From: Streptomyces sp. NBC_00259
GTDB lineage: Bacteria > Actinomycetota > Actinomycetes > Streptomycetales > Streptomycetaceae
Reading direction: 5' to 3'
Assembly: GCF_036181745.1 (NCBI RefSeq)
Contig: NZ_CP108080.1
Coordinates: forward strand, 1,922,001 to 1,986,000
DNA length: 64,000 bases
Shown here: one piece after another, positions 18,583 to 27,883 of the stretch
Numbering within the stretch: the first letter of the stretch is position 1
How the letters are laid out: each line of letters begins with the position of its first letter
The notes under the pieces: generated by a model
What the model was told of the DNA's origin: nothing
Databases searched by the model: none
The model's input: only the letters and a program-made list of their open reading frames with translations
Position numbers and translations under genes: made by a program

Positions 18583-19803
18583 TCAGCTCCCGCCGGGGGC
18601 GGGATGTCCCGGGGCGAGGGCCGTGGCGATCCGGTTCATGAGCGTCTGGGCGGTGTTGCCCTCCGGCGTCTCTGCGGTCTTCGTGGTCGCGACGGCGATG
18701 GCGAGGCGTTCGGCGGGCAGGTAGGCCTGCACGGCGGCGTAGCCGGAGAACGACGGGTTCGTCATGATCCAGTCGTTCTGGACGAGCACACCGACGCCGA
18801 AGTGCTTGGCCTCGGTGTTCTTCAGGCAGACCGTGGCGGGGCAGCTCTTCGTACCGCCGCCGAGCCCGACCGTGCCGGGGTCGAGCTGGGTCCGGAACGC
18901 GGCCGGGGACAGCAGCTCCCCCGTGCCCACGCCCTCCGCCGAGCGGGCCAGGTCGCAGATGTGGGAGGTGAGGACGGCGCCCGGCGCGGTGGTCCACGAC
19001 GGGTTCCAGAAGGTGGATTCCTCGTAGGGGCCGCGTTCCGAGGTGAAGGCGTGCAGGACCGGCCGCGGGATCTCGGGGGTGGCGCCGTTGCGGGTGTCGT
19101 CCAGCCCGAGGGGGCCCATGACGCGCTGCTCCAGCAGCTGGTCGAGCGGCATTCCGGCGATCTTCTCCAGGGCGGCGCCGAGGAGCACGAAGTTGGCGTG
19201 GGAGTAGCTCCAGCTGGTGCCCGGCGCGTACCAGAGGGGGTGCGCGGCCGGGTAGGCCACCAGTTCCTCGGCCGTCCACTGGCGGAAGGGGGCCGCCTCC
19301 AGCGCGGCGAGGAACTTCGGGTCGGTGACGTAGTCGTGGAGTCCCGAGGTGGAGTCGCCGAGCATCCGCAGGGTGATCCTGTCGGCGTGCGGGGCGTCGG
19401 GCAGCCAGCGGGACACCGGGTCGTCGAGACGCGCCTTCTTCTCGTCCACCAGCTGCAGCAGGGTGATGCCCATGTACACGATGGCGATCGAACCGGCTCG
19501 GAAGTGCATACCGGGCTGCGCGGGAACGCCGGTCATCGATTCGCCGAGAGCCGTCGTGAGGACTTCCTCGCCGTCCTTCGTGACGCGCAGCACGACCGAG
19601 TTCAGGTGCAGTTCGGTCCTGGCCTGCTGCGCGAGATTCAGGACCTCACGGGCGGGGCCGCCCCTGGGCGGCGGAGAGCTGACACACGGCCGCCCGCTCC
19701 CGGCCCCGGCCGGGGCGGCGGTGCCTGCGCCGGCCGTCGCCTGGAGGCTCGCCGCGACGAGCGTCGCGGCACAGAGGAGCGGGGCCACGCGGGTGCGCCT
19801 CAT
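18583..19803 (-). CDS. Secreted serine-hydrolase-like (beta-lactamase fold) protein with degenerate active site
   Basis: 406 residues from the ATG at 19803. A signal peptide (Arg-rich start, hydrophobic stretch to about 30) precedes a class C beta-lactamase/D-Ala-D-Ala peptidase fold. The usual SxxK is here S-I-A-I inside FRAGSIAIVYMG, so the general-base lysine is missing. The second motif, normally YSN, is YSH (WSYSHANFVLLG). LTLRMLGDSTSGLHDY and LDDPVSRWLPDAP confirm the fold. Possibly a non-catalytic binding protein or an altered hydrolase. A GACAAT box 6 nt before the ATG suggests a leaderless mRNA. Confidence 0.85.
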   Translation of the reverse strand: MRRTRVAPLLCAATLVAASLQATAGAGTAAPAGAGSGRPCVSSPPPRGGPAREVLNLAQQARTELHLNSVVLRVTKDGEEVLTTALGESMTGVPAQPGMHFRAGSIAIVYMGITLLQLVDEKKARLDDPVSRWLPDAPHADRITLRMLGDSTSGLHDYVTDPKFLAALEAAPFRQWTAEELVAYPAAHPLWYAPGTSWSYSHANFVLLGAALEKIAGMPLDQLLEQRVMGPLGLDDTRNGATPEIPRPVLHAFTSERGPYEESTFWNPSWTTAPGAVLTSHICDLARSAEGVGTGELLSPAAFRTQLDPGTVGLGGGTKSCPATVCLKNTEAKHFGVGVLVQNDWIMTNPSFSGYAAVQAYLPAERLAIAVATTKTAETPEGNTAQTLMNRIATALAPGHPAPGGS

Positions 19804-19809
19804 CGCCTC

Positions 19810-19815
19810 ATTGTC
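19810..19815 (-). promoter_or_regulatory. -10 box of the serine-hydrolase-like gene
   Basis: GACAAT ends 6 nt before the ATG at 19803, the same layout as hisI. Confidence 0.5.
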
Positions 19816-19862
19816 GGCGAACGATCCGCACACGGCCACGCCAGGGCGATCGGGCTCCGACG

Positions 19863-20171
19863 TCAGCGGGCGCAGCCCCGCACGGCGGCGCCGTGCCCAG
19901 CGGCACTCCCGGCGGCGAGATGCCGCGTCCAGGTCGCGCGGGTGTTGGGGATCCCCGGATCGGCCAGCAGCTTCAGCACGTAGGTGGCGTGCAGCCGGGC
20001 CCACGGCTCGGAGTCCCGGAACCGCCGTGACGGGCTGTTCAGCCGCCGCGCGGTGCGCACGAGCGCGGCATCTGCCGCGAGGTGGCGCCGCAGCGCGGCC
20101 TCGCGCTCGGCAGGATCCGCGGACACCAGTCCGCGGGTCCAGCCGAGCCGGCGGTCCCAGGAGTCCCTCAC
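19863..20171 (-). CDS. Small hypothetical protein at the end of the his operon
   Basis: 102 residues from a GTG at 20171, 7 bp after the hisF stop. Mostly helical, Arg/Ala-rich, no signal peptide or membrane segment. Features include AEREAALRRHLAADAALVRTAR and an S-x-x-W-A-R-L-H-A-T-Y-V-L-K-L-L-A-D-P block. I do not recognise the family. The short gap and shared direction support expression with hisF; coding potential is reasonable but not certain. Confidence 0.5.
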   Translation of the reverse strand: MRDSWDRRLGWTRGLVSADPAEREAALRRHLAADAALVRTARRLNSPSRRFRDSEPWARLHATYVLKLLADPGIPNTRATWTRHLAAGSAAGHGAAVRGCAR

Positions 20172-20178
20172 CGCCCGG

Positions 20179-20934
20179 TCACCGGACGGGGTGACCCGCT
20201 TCCCGCAGGGTCTCCTTGACCTCGGCGATCCGCAGGTCGCCGAAGTGGAAGACGGACGCCGCGAGCACCGCGTCCGCGCCTGCCGCGATGGCCGGTGCGA
20301 AGTCGCCGAGCCTGCCCGCGCCGCCGGAGGCGATGACCGGGACGGTGACGTGCTTGCGGACGGCGGCGATCATCTCGGTGTCGTAGCCGTCCTTGGTGCC
20401 GTCGGCGTCCATCGAGTTGAGCAGGATCTCGCCCGCGCCCAGCTCGGCGGCCCGGTGCGCCCATTCGACGGCGTCGATGCCGGTGCCGCGTCGGCCGCCG
20501 TGGGTGGTGACCTCGAAGGAGCCGGACGGGGTGCGGCGGGCGTCGACCGACAGCACCAGGACCTGGCGGCCGAAACGCTCGGCGATCTCGCGGATCAGCT
20601 CGGGGCGGGCGATGGCCGCGGTGTTGACGCCGACCTTGTCGGCGCCGGCCCGCAGCAGTTTGTCGACGTCGTCGGCGGAGCGCACCCCGCCGCCGACCGT
20701 GAGCGGGATGAAGACCTGCTCGGCGGTGCGGCGCACGACGTCGTACGTCGTCTCGCGGTCGCCGGACGAGGCGGTGATGTCGAGGAAGGTCAGCTCGTCG
20801 GCGCCTTCGGCGTCGTACAGCTTGGCCATCTCGACGGGGTCGCCGGCGTCCCGCAGGTTCTGGAAGTTGACTCCCTTGACCACCCGGCCGTTGTCCACGT
20901 CCAGGCAGGGGATGACTCGGACGGCGAGGGTCAT
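20179..20934 (-). CDS. hisF: Imidazole glycerol phosphate synthase, cyclase subunit
   Basis: 251 residues, ATG at 20934 overlapping the RidA stop (ATGA). TIM-barrel cyclase using ammonia from HisH to make IGP and AICAR. The catalytic Asp lies in [18 protein letters not shown] and the second in [24 protein letters not shown] and [11 protein letters not shown] form the phosphate sites. It works with hisH, 1.1 kb upstream in the operon. Confidence 0.97.
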   Translation of the reverse strand: MTLAVRVIPCLDVDNGRVVKGVNFQNLRDAGDPVEMAKLYDAEGADELTFLDITASSGDRETTYDVVRRTAEQVFIPLTVGGGVRSADDVDKLLRAGADKVGVNTAAIARPELIREIAERFGRQVLVLSVDARRTPSGSFEVTTHGGRRGTGIDAVEWAHRAAELGAGEILLNSMDADGTKDGYDTEMIAAVRKHVTVPVIASGGAGRLGDFAPAIAAGADAVLAASVFHFGDLRIAEVKETLREAGHPVR

Positions 20935-21338
20935 GCCGCTCCCCCTCCTTCCCCTCGGTACGCCTCGACCTCGACCTCGACGACCAGCCGCGGGTCGACG
21001 AAACCGGAGACGATGATCATCGACGCGGCCGGGCGGACGGCGCCGAGCAGCTCCTTGTGGGCGCGGCCGACCTCGTCGACGTCGCGGGCGTGCGTGATGT
21101 ACATGCGGGTGCGCACCACGTGCTCGCTGCCGAGTCCGAACTCCTTCAGCGCGGCCAGTGCCGCGTTGAAGGAGTTGACGGCCTGGTCGTACGGGCCGCC
21201 GTCGGCGAAGGTGCCGTTGACCACCGACGTACAGCCGGAGACCAGCACCAAGCCGTTCGGCAGCTCGACCGCGCGGGAGTAGCCGAAGGCCTCTTCCCAC
21301 GGGCCGCCGGAGCCGATCCGGCGGACGTCGTTGCTCAC
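20931..21338 (-). CDS. RidA-family protein embedded in the his operon
   Basis: 135 residues from a GTG at 21338 (GTGA overlap with priA). RidA (YjgF/UK114) trimers hydrolyse reactive enamines/imines from PLP enzymes. Family marks are [17 protein letters not shown], the conserved Arg in [11 protein letters not shown], and the C-terminal [10 protein letters not shown] with its glutamate. It overlaps both neighbours, so it is truly part of the operon and may detoxify intermediates or act in an unknown side step. Confidence 0.88.
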   Translation of the reverse strand: MSNDVRRIGSGGPWEEAFGYSRAVELPNGLVLVSGCTSVVNGTFADGGPYDQAVNSFNAALAALKEFGLGSEHVVRTRMYITHARDVDEVGRAHKELLGAVRPAASMIIVSGFVDPRLVVEVEVEAYRGEGGGAA

Positions 21339-22072
21339 CGCGACACCGCCTCCACCGCTTCCAGCGCCTCTTCCAGGGTGAACGCCTCGGCGTAGAGCGC
21401 CTTTCCGACGATCGCGCCCTCGATGCCGAGCGGCACGAGGCCGGCGAGCGCGCGCAGGTCGTCGAGCGAGGAGACGCCGCCGGAGGCGACGACCGGCTTG
21501 TCCGTGGCGGCGCAGACATTGCGCAGCAGCTCCAGGTTGGGGCCCTGGAGGGTGCCGTCCTTGGCGATGTCGGTGACGACGTACCGCGCGCAGCCCTCGG
21601 AGTCCAGGCGCGCCAGCGTCTCGTAGAGGTCGCCTCCGTCGCGGGTCCAGCCGCGGCCGCGCAGCGTCGTGCCGCGTACGTCGAGACCGACCGCGATCTT
21701 GTCGCCGTGCTCGGCGATGACCTTGGCGACCCACTCGGGGGTCTCCAGTGCGGCGGTGCCGAGGTTGACCCGGGTGCAGCCGGTGGCGAGGGCGGCGGCG
21801 AGCGAGGCGTCGTCGCGGATGCCGCCGGACAGCTCGACCTTGAGGTCCATGGCTCCGGCCACCTCGGCGATCAGCTCCCGGTTGTCACCGGTGCCGAAGG
21901 CCGCGTCGAGATCGACCAGATGCAGCCACTCGGCGCCCGCCCGCTGCCAGGTGAGGGCGGCCTCCAGCGGGGAGCCGTAGGAGGTCTCCGTGCCGGACTC
22001 GCCGTGGACGAGGCGGACGGCCTGGCCGTCGCGGACGTCGACGGCGGGGAGGAGTTCAAGCTTCTGAGCCAT
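21335..22072 (-). CDS. priA: Bifunctional phosphoribosyl isomerase A (HisA/TrpF)
   Basis: 245 residues, ATG at 22072. In Actinobacteria PriA isomerises both ProFAR (histidine) and PRA (tryptophan), and so replaces trpF. TIM-barrel with [19 protein letters not shown] (catalytic base Asp), [24 protein letters not shown] (catalytic acid Asp) and [12 protein letters not shown]. No separate trpF is seen in the window, consistent with the dual role. It lies 2 bp after hisH. Confidence 0.95.
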   Translation of the reverse strand: MAQKLELLPAVDVRDGQAVRLVHGESGTETSYGSPLEAALTWQRAGAEWLHLVDLDAAFGTGDNRELIAEVAGAMDLKVELSGGIRDDASLAAALATGCTRVNLGTAALETPEWVAKVIAEHGDKIAVGLDVRGTTLRGRGWTRDGGDLYETLARLDSEGCARYVVTDIAKDGTLQGPNLELLRNVCAATDKPVVASGGVSSLDDLRALAGLVPLGIEGAIVGKALYAEAFTLEEALEAVEAVSR

Positions 22073-22074
22073 GA

Positions 22075-22716
22075 TCAGAGGGTCTCGATCCAGTTGGTGA
22101 GGAGCTGGGCTCCGGCGTCGCCGGACTTCTCGGGGTGGAACTGGGTGGCCCACAGTGCACCGTTCTCGACGGCCGCGACGAAGGGCTCGCCGTGGGTGGC
22201 CCAGGTGACCTTCGGGGCGCGGATGGCCGGGTTGGTCACCTCCAGGTCCCAGTCGCGCACGGCGTAGGAGTGCACGAAGTAGAACCGGGCGTCGGCGTCG
22301 AGGCCGGCGAACATCTCCGTGTCCTCGGGGGCCTCGACCGTGTTCCAGCCCATGTGCGGGACGACCGGGGCGTTCAGCGGTCCGACGACGCCGGGCCACT
22401 CGTCGAGGCCCTCGGTCTCGACGCCGTGCTCGATGCCGCGGGCGAAGAGGATCTGCATGCCGACGCAGATGCCCATGACGGGCCTGCCGCCGGAGAGCCT
22501 GCGGCCGACCACCCAGTGTCCGCGGGCCTGCTGGAGTCCGGTCATGCAGGCGGAGAAGGCGCCCACACCGGGCACGAGCAGACCGTCGGCGTTCATGGCC
22601 GTGTCGAAGTCGCGGGTGACCTCGACGTCGGCGCCGACGCGGGCGAGAGCGCGCTCGGCGGAGCGGATGTTGCCGAAGCCGTAGTCGAAGACGACGACCT
22701 TCTTCCGCTCGCTCAT
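22075..22716 (-). CDS. hisH: Imidazole glycerol phosphate synthase, glutaminase subunit
   Basis: 213 residues, ATG at 22716. Class I glutamine amidotransferase supplying ammonia to His[15 protein letters not shown] opens the fold, the nucleophile Cys is in [11 protein letters not shown] (about 84), and the His/Glu pair is in [10 protein letters not shown] near the C-terminus. Its start overlaps the stop of the small membrane protein (ATGA at 22713). Confidence 0.96.
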   Translation of the reverse strand: MSERKKVVVFDYGFGNIRSAERALARVGADVEVTRDFDTAMNADGLLVPGVGAFSACMTGLQQARGHWVVGRRLSGGRPVMGICVGMQILFARGIEHGVETEGLDEWPGVVGPLNAPVVPHMGWNTVEAPEDTEMFAGLDADARFYFVHSYAVRDWDLEVTNPAIRAPKVTWATHGEPFVAAVENGALWATQFHPEKSGDAGAQLLTNWIETL

Positions 22717-22877
22717 GACCACACGTCCAGTCGCAGGACACCCGCGGCGAGACACAGCGCGGCTCCGAGGGACAGGAGCACGATCAGGCCCTTGGGCATC
22801 TGCTGCTTGGCGAACGAGATGATGCCGCCGATCAGGAAGAGCCCAAGGACGATCAGAACCGTGGAGAGACCGTTCAC
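22713..22877 (-). CDS. Small two-helix membrane protein between hisB and hisH
   Basis: 54 residues from a GTG at 22877, 2 bp after the hisB stop and overlapping hisH. Two transmembrane helices (about 4-22 and 28-47) joined by a short basic loop (FAKQQMPKG). No known family by sequence alone. The tight coupling suggests it is translated with the his genes. From memory a similar gene occurs at this spot in other streptomycetes. It could be a membrane anchor or simply a passenger. Confidence 0.75.
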   Translation of the reverse strand: MNGLSTVLIVLGLFLIGGIISFAKQQMPKGLIVLLSLGAALCLAAGVLRLDVWS

Positions 22878-22879
22878 GA

Positions 22880-23473
22880 CTAGAGAGCGCCCTTCGTGGA
22901 GGGAAGGATTCCGGCAGCGCGCGGGTCGCGCTCGGAGGCATAGCGAAGGGCCCTGGCCAGCGCCTTGAACTGGCACTCCACGATGTGGTGGGCGTTGCGC
23001 CCGTACGGTACGTGGACGTGCAGCGCGATCTGCGCCTGGGCGACGAAGGACTCCAGGATGTGCCGGGTCATCGTCGTGTCGTACGCGCCGATCATCGGCG
23101 CCATGTTCTCCGGCTCGGTGTGCACGAGGTACGGGCGGCCGGACAGGTCCACCGTCACCTGCGCGAGCGACTCGTCCAGCGGCACGGTGCAGTTGCCGAA
23201 GCGGTAGATGCCGACCTTGTCGCCGAGGGCCTGCTTGAAAGCGGCGCCCAGCGCGAGGGCGGTGTCCTCGATGGTGTGGTGGCTGTCGATGTGCAGATCG
23301 CCGTCGGTCTTGACGGTGAGGTCGAACAGCCCGTGGCGGCCGAGCTGGTCGAGCATGTGGTCGTAGAAGCCGACCCCGGTCGACACATCGACCTTTCCGG
23401 TGCCGTCGAGGTCGATCTCGACGACGACGGCGGTCTCCTTCGTGGTGCGCTCGACCCGTCCTACCCGGCTCAT
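22880..23473 (-). CDS. hisB: Imidazoleglycerol-phosphate dehydratase
   Basis: 197 residues from the ATG at 23473. Manganese-dependent dehydratase of histidine synthesis; only the IGPD domain is present (no phosphatase domain). Metal-binding repeats are [45 protein letters not shown] and [19 protein letters not shown]. The start overlaps the hisC stop. Confidence 0.97.
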   Translation of the reverse strand: MSRVGRVERTTKETAVVVEIDLDGTGKVDVSTGVGFYDHMLDQLGRHGLFDLTVKTDGDLHIDSHHTIEDTALALGAAFKQALGDKVGIYRFGNCTVPLDESLAQVTVDLSGRPYLVHTEPENMAPMIGAYDTTMTRHILESFVAQAQIALHVHVPYGRNAHHIVECQFKALARALRYASERDPRAAGILPSTKGAL

Positions 23474-24576
23474 GAGCTGTGCTCCTTCTTCAGTGCGCGA
23501 ACCGCGTCGAGGAACGCGTCGTTCTCTTCGGGGGTGCCGGCGGTGACCCGCAGCCGGCCCGGTACGCCGTTGTCGCGGACCAGGACGCCCCGGTCGAGGA
23601 TCTTCTGCCACATGGCGTGGGCGTCCTCGAAGCGTCCGAACTGGACGAAGTTGGCGTCGGACTCGGTCACCTCGTAGCCGATGGCGCGCAGCTCGGCGAC
23701 CAGCCGGTCCCGCTCCTCCTTGAGCTGCTCGACGTACTTCAGCAGCGTATCGGTGTGCTCCAGGGCCGCCAGCGCGGTGGCCTGGGTGACGGCGGAGAGG
23801 TGGTACGGCAGCCGTACGAGCTGGACGGCGTCGACCACGGCGCGGTGCGCGGCGAGATAGCCGAGGCGCAGTCCGGCGGCGCCGAAGGCCTTGGACATCG
23901 TCCGCGAGACGACGAGGTGGGGCCGGCCTTCGAGCAGCGGCAGCAGCGAGGGCCGGTGGCTGAACTCGACGTACGCCTCGTCGATGACCACCAGTGACGG
24001 CTTCGCGGCCTGGGCGGCCTCGTACAGGGCGAGGACCGTCTCGGCGTCGACGGCCGTGCCGGTGGGGTTGTTGGGCGAGGTGACGAAGACGACGTCGGGG
24101 CGGTGCTCGGCGATGGCCGTCGCGGCCGCCGCCACATCGATGGTGAAGTCGTCGTTGCGGGGTCCCGAGAGCCAGCCGGTGCCGGTGCCGCGCGCGATCA
24201 GACCGTGCATCGAGTACGAGGGCTCGAAGCCGATCGCGGTCCGGCCGGGTCCGCCGAAGGTCTGCAGCAGCTGCTGGATGACCTCGTTGGAGCCGTTGGC
24301 CGCCCACACGTTCTCCAGGGCGACCGGGTGCTTCCCGGTGCGGGTCAGATACGTCGCCAGCTCCGTGCGCAGCTCGATCGCGTCCCGGTCCGGGTAGCGG
24401 TTGAGGCCGCGCGCGGCCTCCCGCACCCGCTCGGCGATCCGCTCGACGAGCGGCTCGGGCAGCGGGTACGGGTTCTCGTTGGTGTTCAGCTGTACGGGGA
24501 CGTCGAGCTGGGGCGCGCCGTACGGGGACTTGCCGCGCAGCTCGTCGCGGATGGGGAGGTCGTCGATGCCGGTCAC
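23470..24576 (-). CDS. hisC: Histidinol-phosphate aminotransferase
   Basis: 368 residues from a GTG at 24576, overlapping the hisD stop (GTGA). PLP aminotransferase fold type [14 protein letters not shown] at the N-terminus, [30 protein letters not shown], and the PLP lysine in [17 protein letters not shown]. Converts imidazole-acetol phosphate to histidinol phosphate. Confidence 0.96.
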   Translation of the reverse strand: MTGIDDLPIRDELRGKSPYGAPQLDVPVQLNTNENPYPLPEPLVERIAERVREAARGLNRYPDRDAIELRTELATYLTRTGKHPVALENVWAANGSNEVIQQLLQTFGGPGRTAIGFEPSYSMHGLIARGTGTGWLSGPRNDDFTIDVAAAATAIAEHRPDVVFVTSPNNPTGTAVDAETVLALYEAAQAAKPSLVVIDEAYVEFSHRPSLLPLLEGRPHLVVSRTMSKAFGAAGLRLGYLAAHRAVVDAVQLVRLPYHLSAVTQATALAALEHTDTLLKYVEQLKEERDRLVAELRAIGYEVTESDANFVQFGRFEDAHAMWQKILDRGVLVRDNGVPGRLRVTAGTPEENDAFLDAVRALKKEHSS

Positions 24577-25898
24577 TTGCCGTCGGGTACCTTCCAGCCG
24601 AACCGTGCCTTGAGCGCGGCGCCGTGCGCCGGGAGGTCCTCCGCCTCCGCCAGGGTCACCACGTGGTGGGTGACGTCGGCGAGCGCCTCGCGCGTGTAGT
24701 CCACGATGTGGATGCCGCGCAGGAAGGACTGGACGGACAGCCCGGAGGAGTGGCAGGCGCAGCCGCCGGTCGGCAGCACGTGGTTGGACCCGGCGCAGTA
24801 GTCGCCGAGGGAGACCGGCGCCCACGGGCCGACGAAGATCGCGCCCGCGTTGCGGACCCGCTCGGCCACGGCCGCCGCGTCGGCGGTCTGGACCTCCAGG
24901 TGCTCGGCGCCGTACGCGTCGACGACACGCAGGCCGTCCTCGATGCCGTCGACGAGGACGATCGCGGACTGCCGGCCGGACAGCGCCGGGACGATGCGGT
25001 CCTCGACGTGCTTGGTCGCGGCGATCTGCGGCTCCAGCTCCCGCTCGACCGCGTCGGCCAGCTCGGGCGAGTCGGTGACCAGCACGGCCGCGGCCAGCGG
25101 GTCGTGCTCGGCCTGGCTGATCAGGTCGGCCGCGACGTGCGCCGGGTCGGCGGTGGCGTCGGCGAGGACCGCGATCTCGGTCGGACCGGCCTCGGCGTCG
25201 ATGCCGATCCGGCCGGTGAAGTAGCGCTTGGCGGCCGCGACCCAGATGTTGCCGGGGCCTGTGACCATGTTGGCAGGCGCACAGGACTCGGTGCCGTACG
25301 CGAACATCGCGACGGCCGTCGCGCCGCCCACCGCGTACACCTCGTCGACGCCGAGCAGCGCGCAGGCGGCCAGGATCGTCGGGTGCGGCAGTCCGCCGAA
25401 CTCCTTCTGCGGCGGGGAGGCGAGCGCGATGGACTCGACGCCCGCCTCCTGCGCCGGTACGGCGTTCATGATCACGGACGAGGGGTAGACGGAACGGCCA
25501 CCCGGTGCGTACAGCCCGACGCGCTCGACCGGAACCCACTTCTCGGTCACCGTGCCGCCGGGCACGACCTGGGTGGTGTGCGTCTCGCGGCGCTGCTCGC
25601 GGTGGACGATCCGGGCGCGCCGGATGGACTCCTCCAGCGCCGCCCCGACCTCGGGGTCGAGCTGCTCCAGCGCCTCGGCGATCGCCTTCGCGGGCACCCT
25701 GACGTGCTCGAGCGTCACGCCGTCGAACTTCTCCGCGTACTCGATCAGTGCCGCGTCGCCCCGATGATGGACGTCCTCACAGATGGGCCGCACCTTGTCC
25801 AGGGCGGCTTCCACGTCGAACTCGGCACGGGGCAGCAGGTCGCGCAGGGCCCCGCCCTCGGGGAGGGCGTCGCCGCGCAGGTCGATTCGCGAGATCAC
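24573..25898 (-). CDS. hisD: Histidinol dehydrogenase
   Basis: 441 residues, GTG at 25898. Zinc-dependent, NAD-linked last enzyme of histidine synthesis and first gene of the operon. Recognisable segments are [68 protein letters not shown], the metal-site [12 protein letters not shown] and [17 protein letters not shown] box sits 6 nt before the GTG and no Shine-Dalgarno is seen, so the mRNA is likely leaderless. Confidence 0.97.
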   Translation of the reverse strand: MISRIDLRGDALPEGGALRDLLPRAEFDVEAALDKVRPICEDVHHRGDAALIEYAEKFDGVTLEHVRVPAKAIAEALEQLDPEVGAALEESIRRARIVHREQRRETHTTQVVPGGTVTEKWVPVERVGLYAPGGRSVYPSSVIMNAVPAQEAGVESIALASPPQKEFGGLPHPTILAACALLGVDEVYAVGGATAVAMFAYGTESCAPANMVTGPGNIWVAAAKRYFTGRIGIDAEAGPTEIAVLADATADPAHVAADLISQAEHDPLAAAVLVTDSPELADAVERELEPQIAATKHVEDRIVPALSGRQSAIVLVDGIEDGLRVVDAYGAEHLEVQTADAAAVAERVRNAGAIFVGPWAPVSLGDYCAGSNHVLPTGGCACHSSGLSVQSFLRGIHIVDYTREALADVTHHVVTLAEAEDLPAHGAALKARFGWKVPDGK

Positions 25899-25904
25899 GG
25901 GTCA

Positions 25905-25910
25905 ATTCTC
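25905..25910 (-). promoter_or_regulatory. -10 box of the his operon
   Basis: GAGAAT ends 6 nt before the hisD GTG. No good -35 lies at 17-19 bp, which leaves room for an activator. Confidence 0.45.
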
Positions 25911-25936
25911 GCAGACCGTTCTTCGGCGCCGTCGTC

Positions 25937-25955
25937 CGTATCAGTGACTGATACG
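25937..25955. promoter_or_regulatory. Palindromic operator candidate upstream of hisD
   Basis: CGTATCAG-TGA-CTGATACG is a perfect 8-bp inverted repeat with a 3-bp centre, 39-57 nt upstream of the hisD start codon. It is the most regular element in the 191-bp divergent spacer, so a dimeric regulator is plausible. The regulator is unknown. Confidence 0.5.
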
Positions 25956-26089
25956 CGTCACACCACTCTTCACTCCTCACTTCGCACCCCAGAAGTCGTT
26001 CATGACCACTAGCGTTCAGTTCGTTACTCAGCGGGAACAACGGCTGTACGGAACCGGGGAACCAGACCGGGGGAAGCGAGGGGGCGGCA

Positions 26090-27697
26090 TTGACCGAGCC
26101 GCAGGGCATCGACATGCCCAACGATCTCACCACGGCGGAACGCACGATGTGGACCTCCTTCGAGCACGGGAGGACCTGCGACCTTCGCGACAGCAATCCA
26201 CTGCTGAACGATCCCTTCTCGGAACGCGAATGGGGCCCCGGGCGCAGCGTGCGCGCCGATGTGATCGCGATGCTGCTGCTGAGCGGTCCGCCGGCACGTC
26301 CCGGGCGGGTGTGCGCGCTCAAGCTGCGCGGCGCGTACGTCACGGGCAAGCTCACGCTCTCCGGCGGCACGATCGGGCCGTACGTGGAGCTGACCGGCTG
26401 CCGGTTCGAGAGCGAACTGGCCTTTCCCGAGGCGCGGTTCACCACGCTGCGCATGGTCGGCTGCGCGATACCGCGGCTGGAGGCCGCTCGGCTGCACACC
26501 GAGGGCGATCTGCATCTGCCGCGCTGCCGGATCGACCGCGGGATGCGGCTCACGGACGCCCAGATAGGCACGGATCTGCTGATCAACCAGATCCAGGTGC
26601 GGCCGGACCGGCGGGGCCGCGCGATCGCCGCGGACGGGCTGTCCGTCGCGCAGGACCTGCAGGCCGAGCTGATCGAGACGTACGGCGAGGTCAGTCTGCG
26701 CGGCGCGAAGGTCGGCGTGTCGCTGAGCCTGCGCGGCAGCAGGCTGCGGGCGGTCGAGGGGCGGCACGCGCTGAACGCCCCGCAGCTGACGGTGGAGCGC
26801 ACGCTGTACATGACCCGGGCATGGGTCGACGGGGGCGGCGACCAGGGGGCCACTCCTCCGTTCGGCATCGCCAACGCCGCGGGCGGCCGGGCGCCGGGCG
26901 CGCGGGAGCGGCGCTTCGAGTGCCATGGCGGGGTGCGGCTGGACGACGGCCGCTTCGGCGACGCGGTCGACCTCCACAAGGCCCGCTTCGTGCTGTCGGA
27001 CGCGCGGCGGGAGGAGCTGTCGCTGCGCAGGATCGTCACGCCGGAGCTGCGCTTCACCGGCGAGCGGCCGACGCAGGGACGCGTCGTGCTGAACGGGGCG
27101 AAGGTCGTCACGCTGATCGACCTCTCCACGAGCTGGCCCGGGCCCGGCGGGCTGGCCATGGGCGGGTTCGTGTACGAGAACCTCGTCCCGTACAGCCGCT
27201 TTCCGCTGGCGCGGCGGCTGGAGTGGATCGAGGCGGCGACTCCGGAGTACGCGCCTGAGCCGTACGAACGGCTCGCGACCGTGCTGCGCAACAGCGGCGA
27301 GGACGCGGACGCCCGTGAGGTGCTGCTGGCCAAGCAGCGCCGCCGCCGCGAGACCCTGCCGCTCGCCGCGAAGCTCTGGGGCTTTCTCCAGGACTGGACG
27401 GTGGCGTACGGCTACCGGCCGGGCAGGGCCGCGCTGTGGATGGCGGTGCTCTGGGCGGCCGGTGCGGTGGCCTTCTCCCGCTACGACCCCTCGGCGATCA
27501 AGCCGGACGAGCACCCGGTGTGGAACCCGTCCCTGTTCGCCCTGGATCTGCTCATCCCGGTGATCAACCTCGGCCAGGACGGCTACTGGCGGCTGGAGGG
27601 CCGCTGGCAATGGGCGGCGGCCGCGCTGATACTCCTGGGCTGGATCCTCGCGACGACGGTCGCGGCAGGCGCGTCACGGATGCTGAGGCGCGGCTGA
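26090..27697 (+). CDS. Membrane-anchored beta-repeat protein of unknown function
   Basis: 535 residues from a TTG at 26090 with GAGGGGG 5 nt upstream; an ATG at 26114 is the alternative. The middle (about 75-340) is a run of short repeating blocks such as LRGAYVTGKLTLSGGTI and LRGAKVGVSLSLRGSRL, resembling pentapeptide-like or right-handed beta-helix repeats. The C-terminus has two transmembrane helices (about 445-465 and 505-528). From memory databases call such proteins membrane-associated oxidoreductase, but no nucleotide-binding or redox motif is visible. Divergent from hisD. Confidence 0.8.
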   Translation: MTEPQGIDMPNDLTTAERTMWTSFEHGRTCDLRDSNPLLNDPFSEREWGPGRSVRADVIAMLLLSGPPARPGRVCALKLRGAYVTGKLTLSGGTIGPYVELTGCRFESELAFPEARFTTLRMVGCAIPRLEAARLHTEGDLHLPRCRIDRGMRLTDAQIGTDLLINQIQVRPDRRGRAIAADGLSVAQDLQAELIETYGEVSLRGAKVGVSLSLRGSRLRAVEGRHALNAPQLTVERTLYMTRAWVDGGGDQGATPPFGIANAAGGRAPGARERRFECHGGVRLDDGRFGDAVDLHKARFVLSDARREELSLRRIVTPELRFTGERPTQGRVVLNGAKVVTLIDLSTSWPGPGGLAMGGFVYENLVPYSRFPLARRLEWIEAATPEYAPEPYERLATVLRNSGEDADAREVLLAKQRRRRETLPLAAKLWGFLQDWTVAYGYRPGRAALWMAVLWAAGAVAFSRYDPSAIKPDEHPVWNPSLFALDLLIPVINLGQDGYWRLEGRWQWAAAALILLGWILATTVAAGASRMLRRG

Positions 27698-27883
27698 GGC
27701 GTGTGGGAGACAGGGGGCGCGCGGGGCGTGACGGGGGGTGTGCGAGGGGCTCTCCCGTGCGTCCGAATACGCGCGCCTTTGCGTTTTCTTGACCTGGGCC
27801 AGGACAACCATTCCACCTGCTACCAAAACTTCACAGATGCCCTCTGGCGCACCTCCGACCTGCGTCTTTCAATGGTCCGCACC

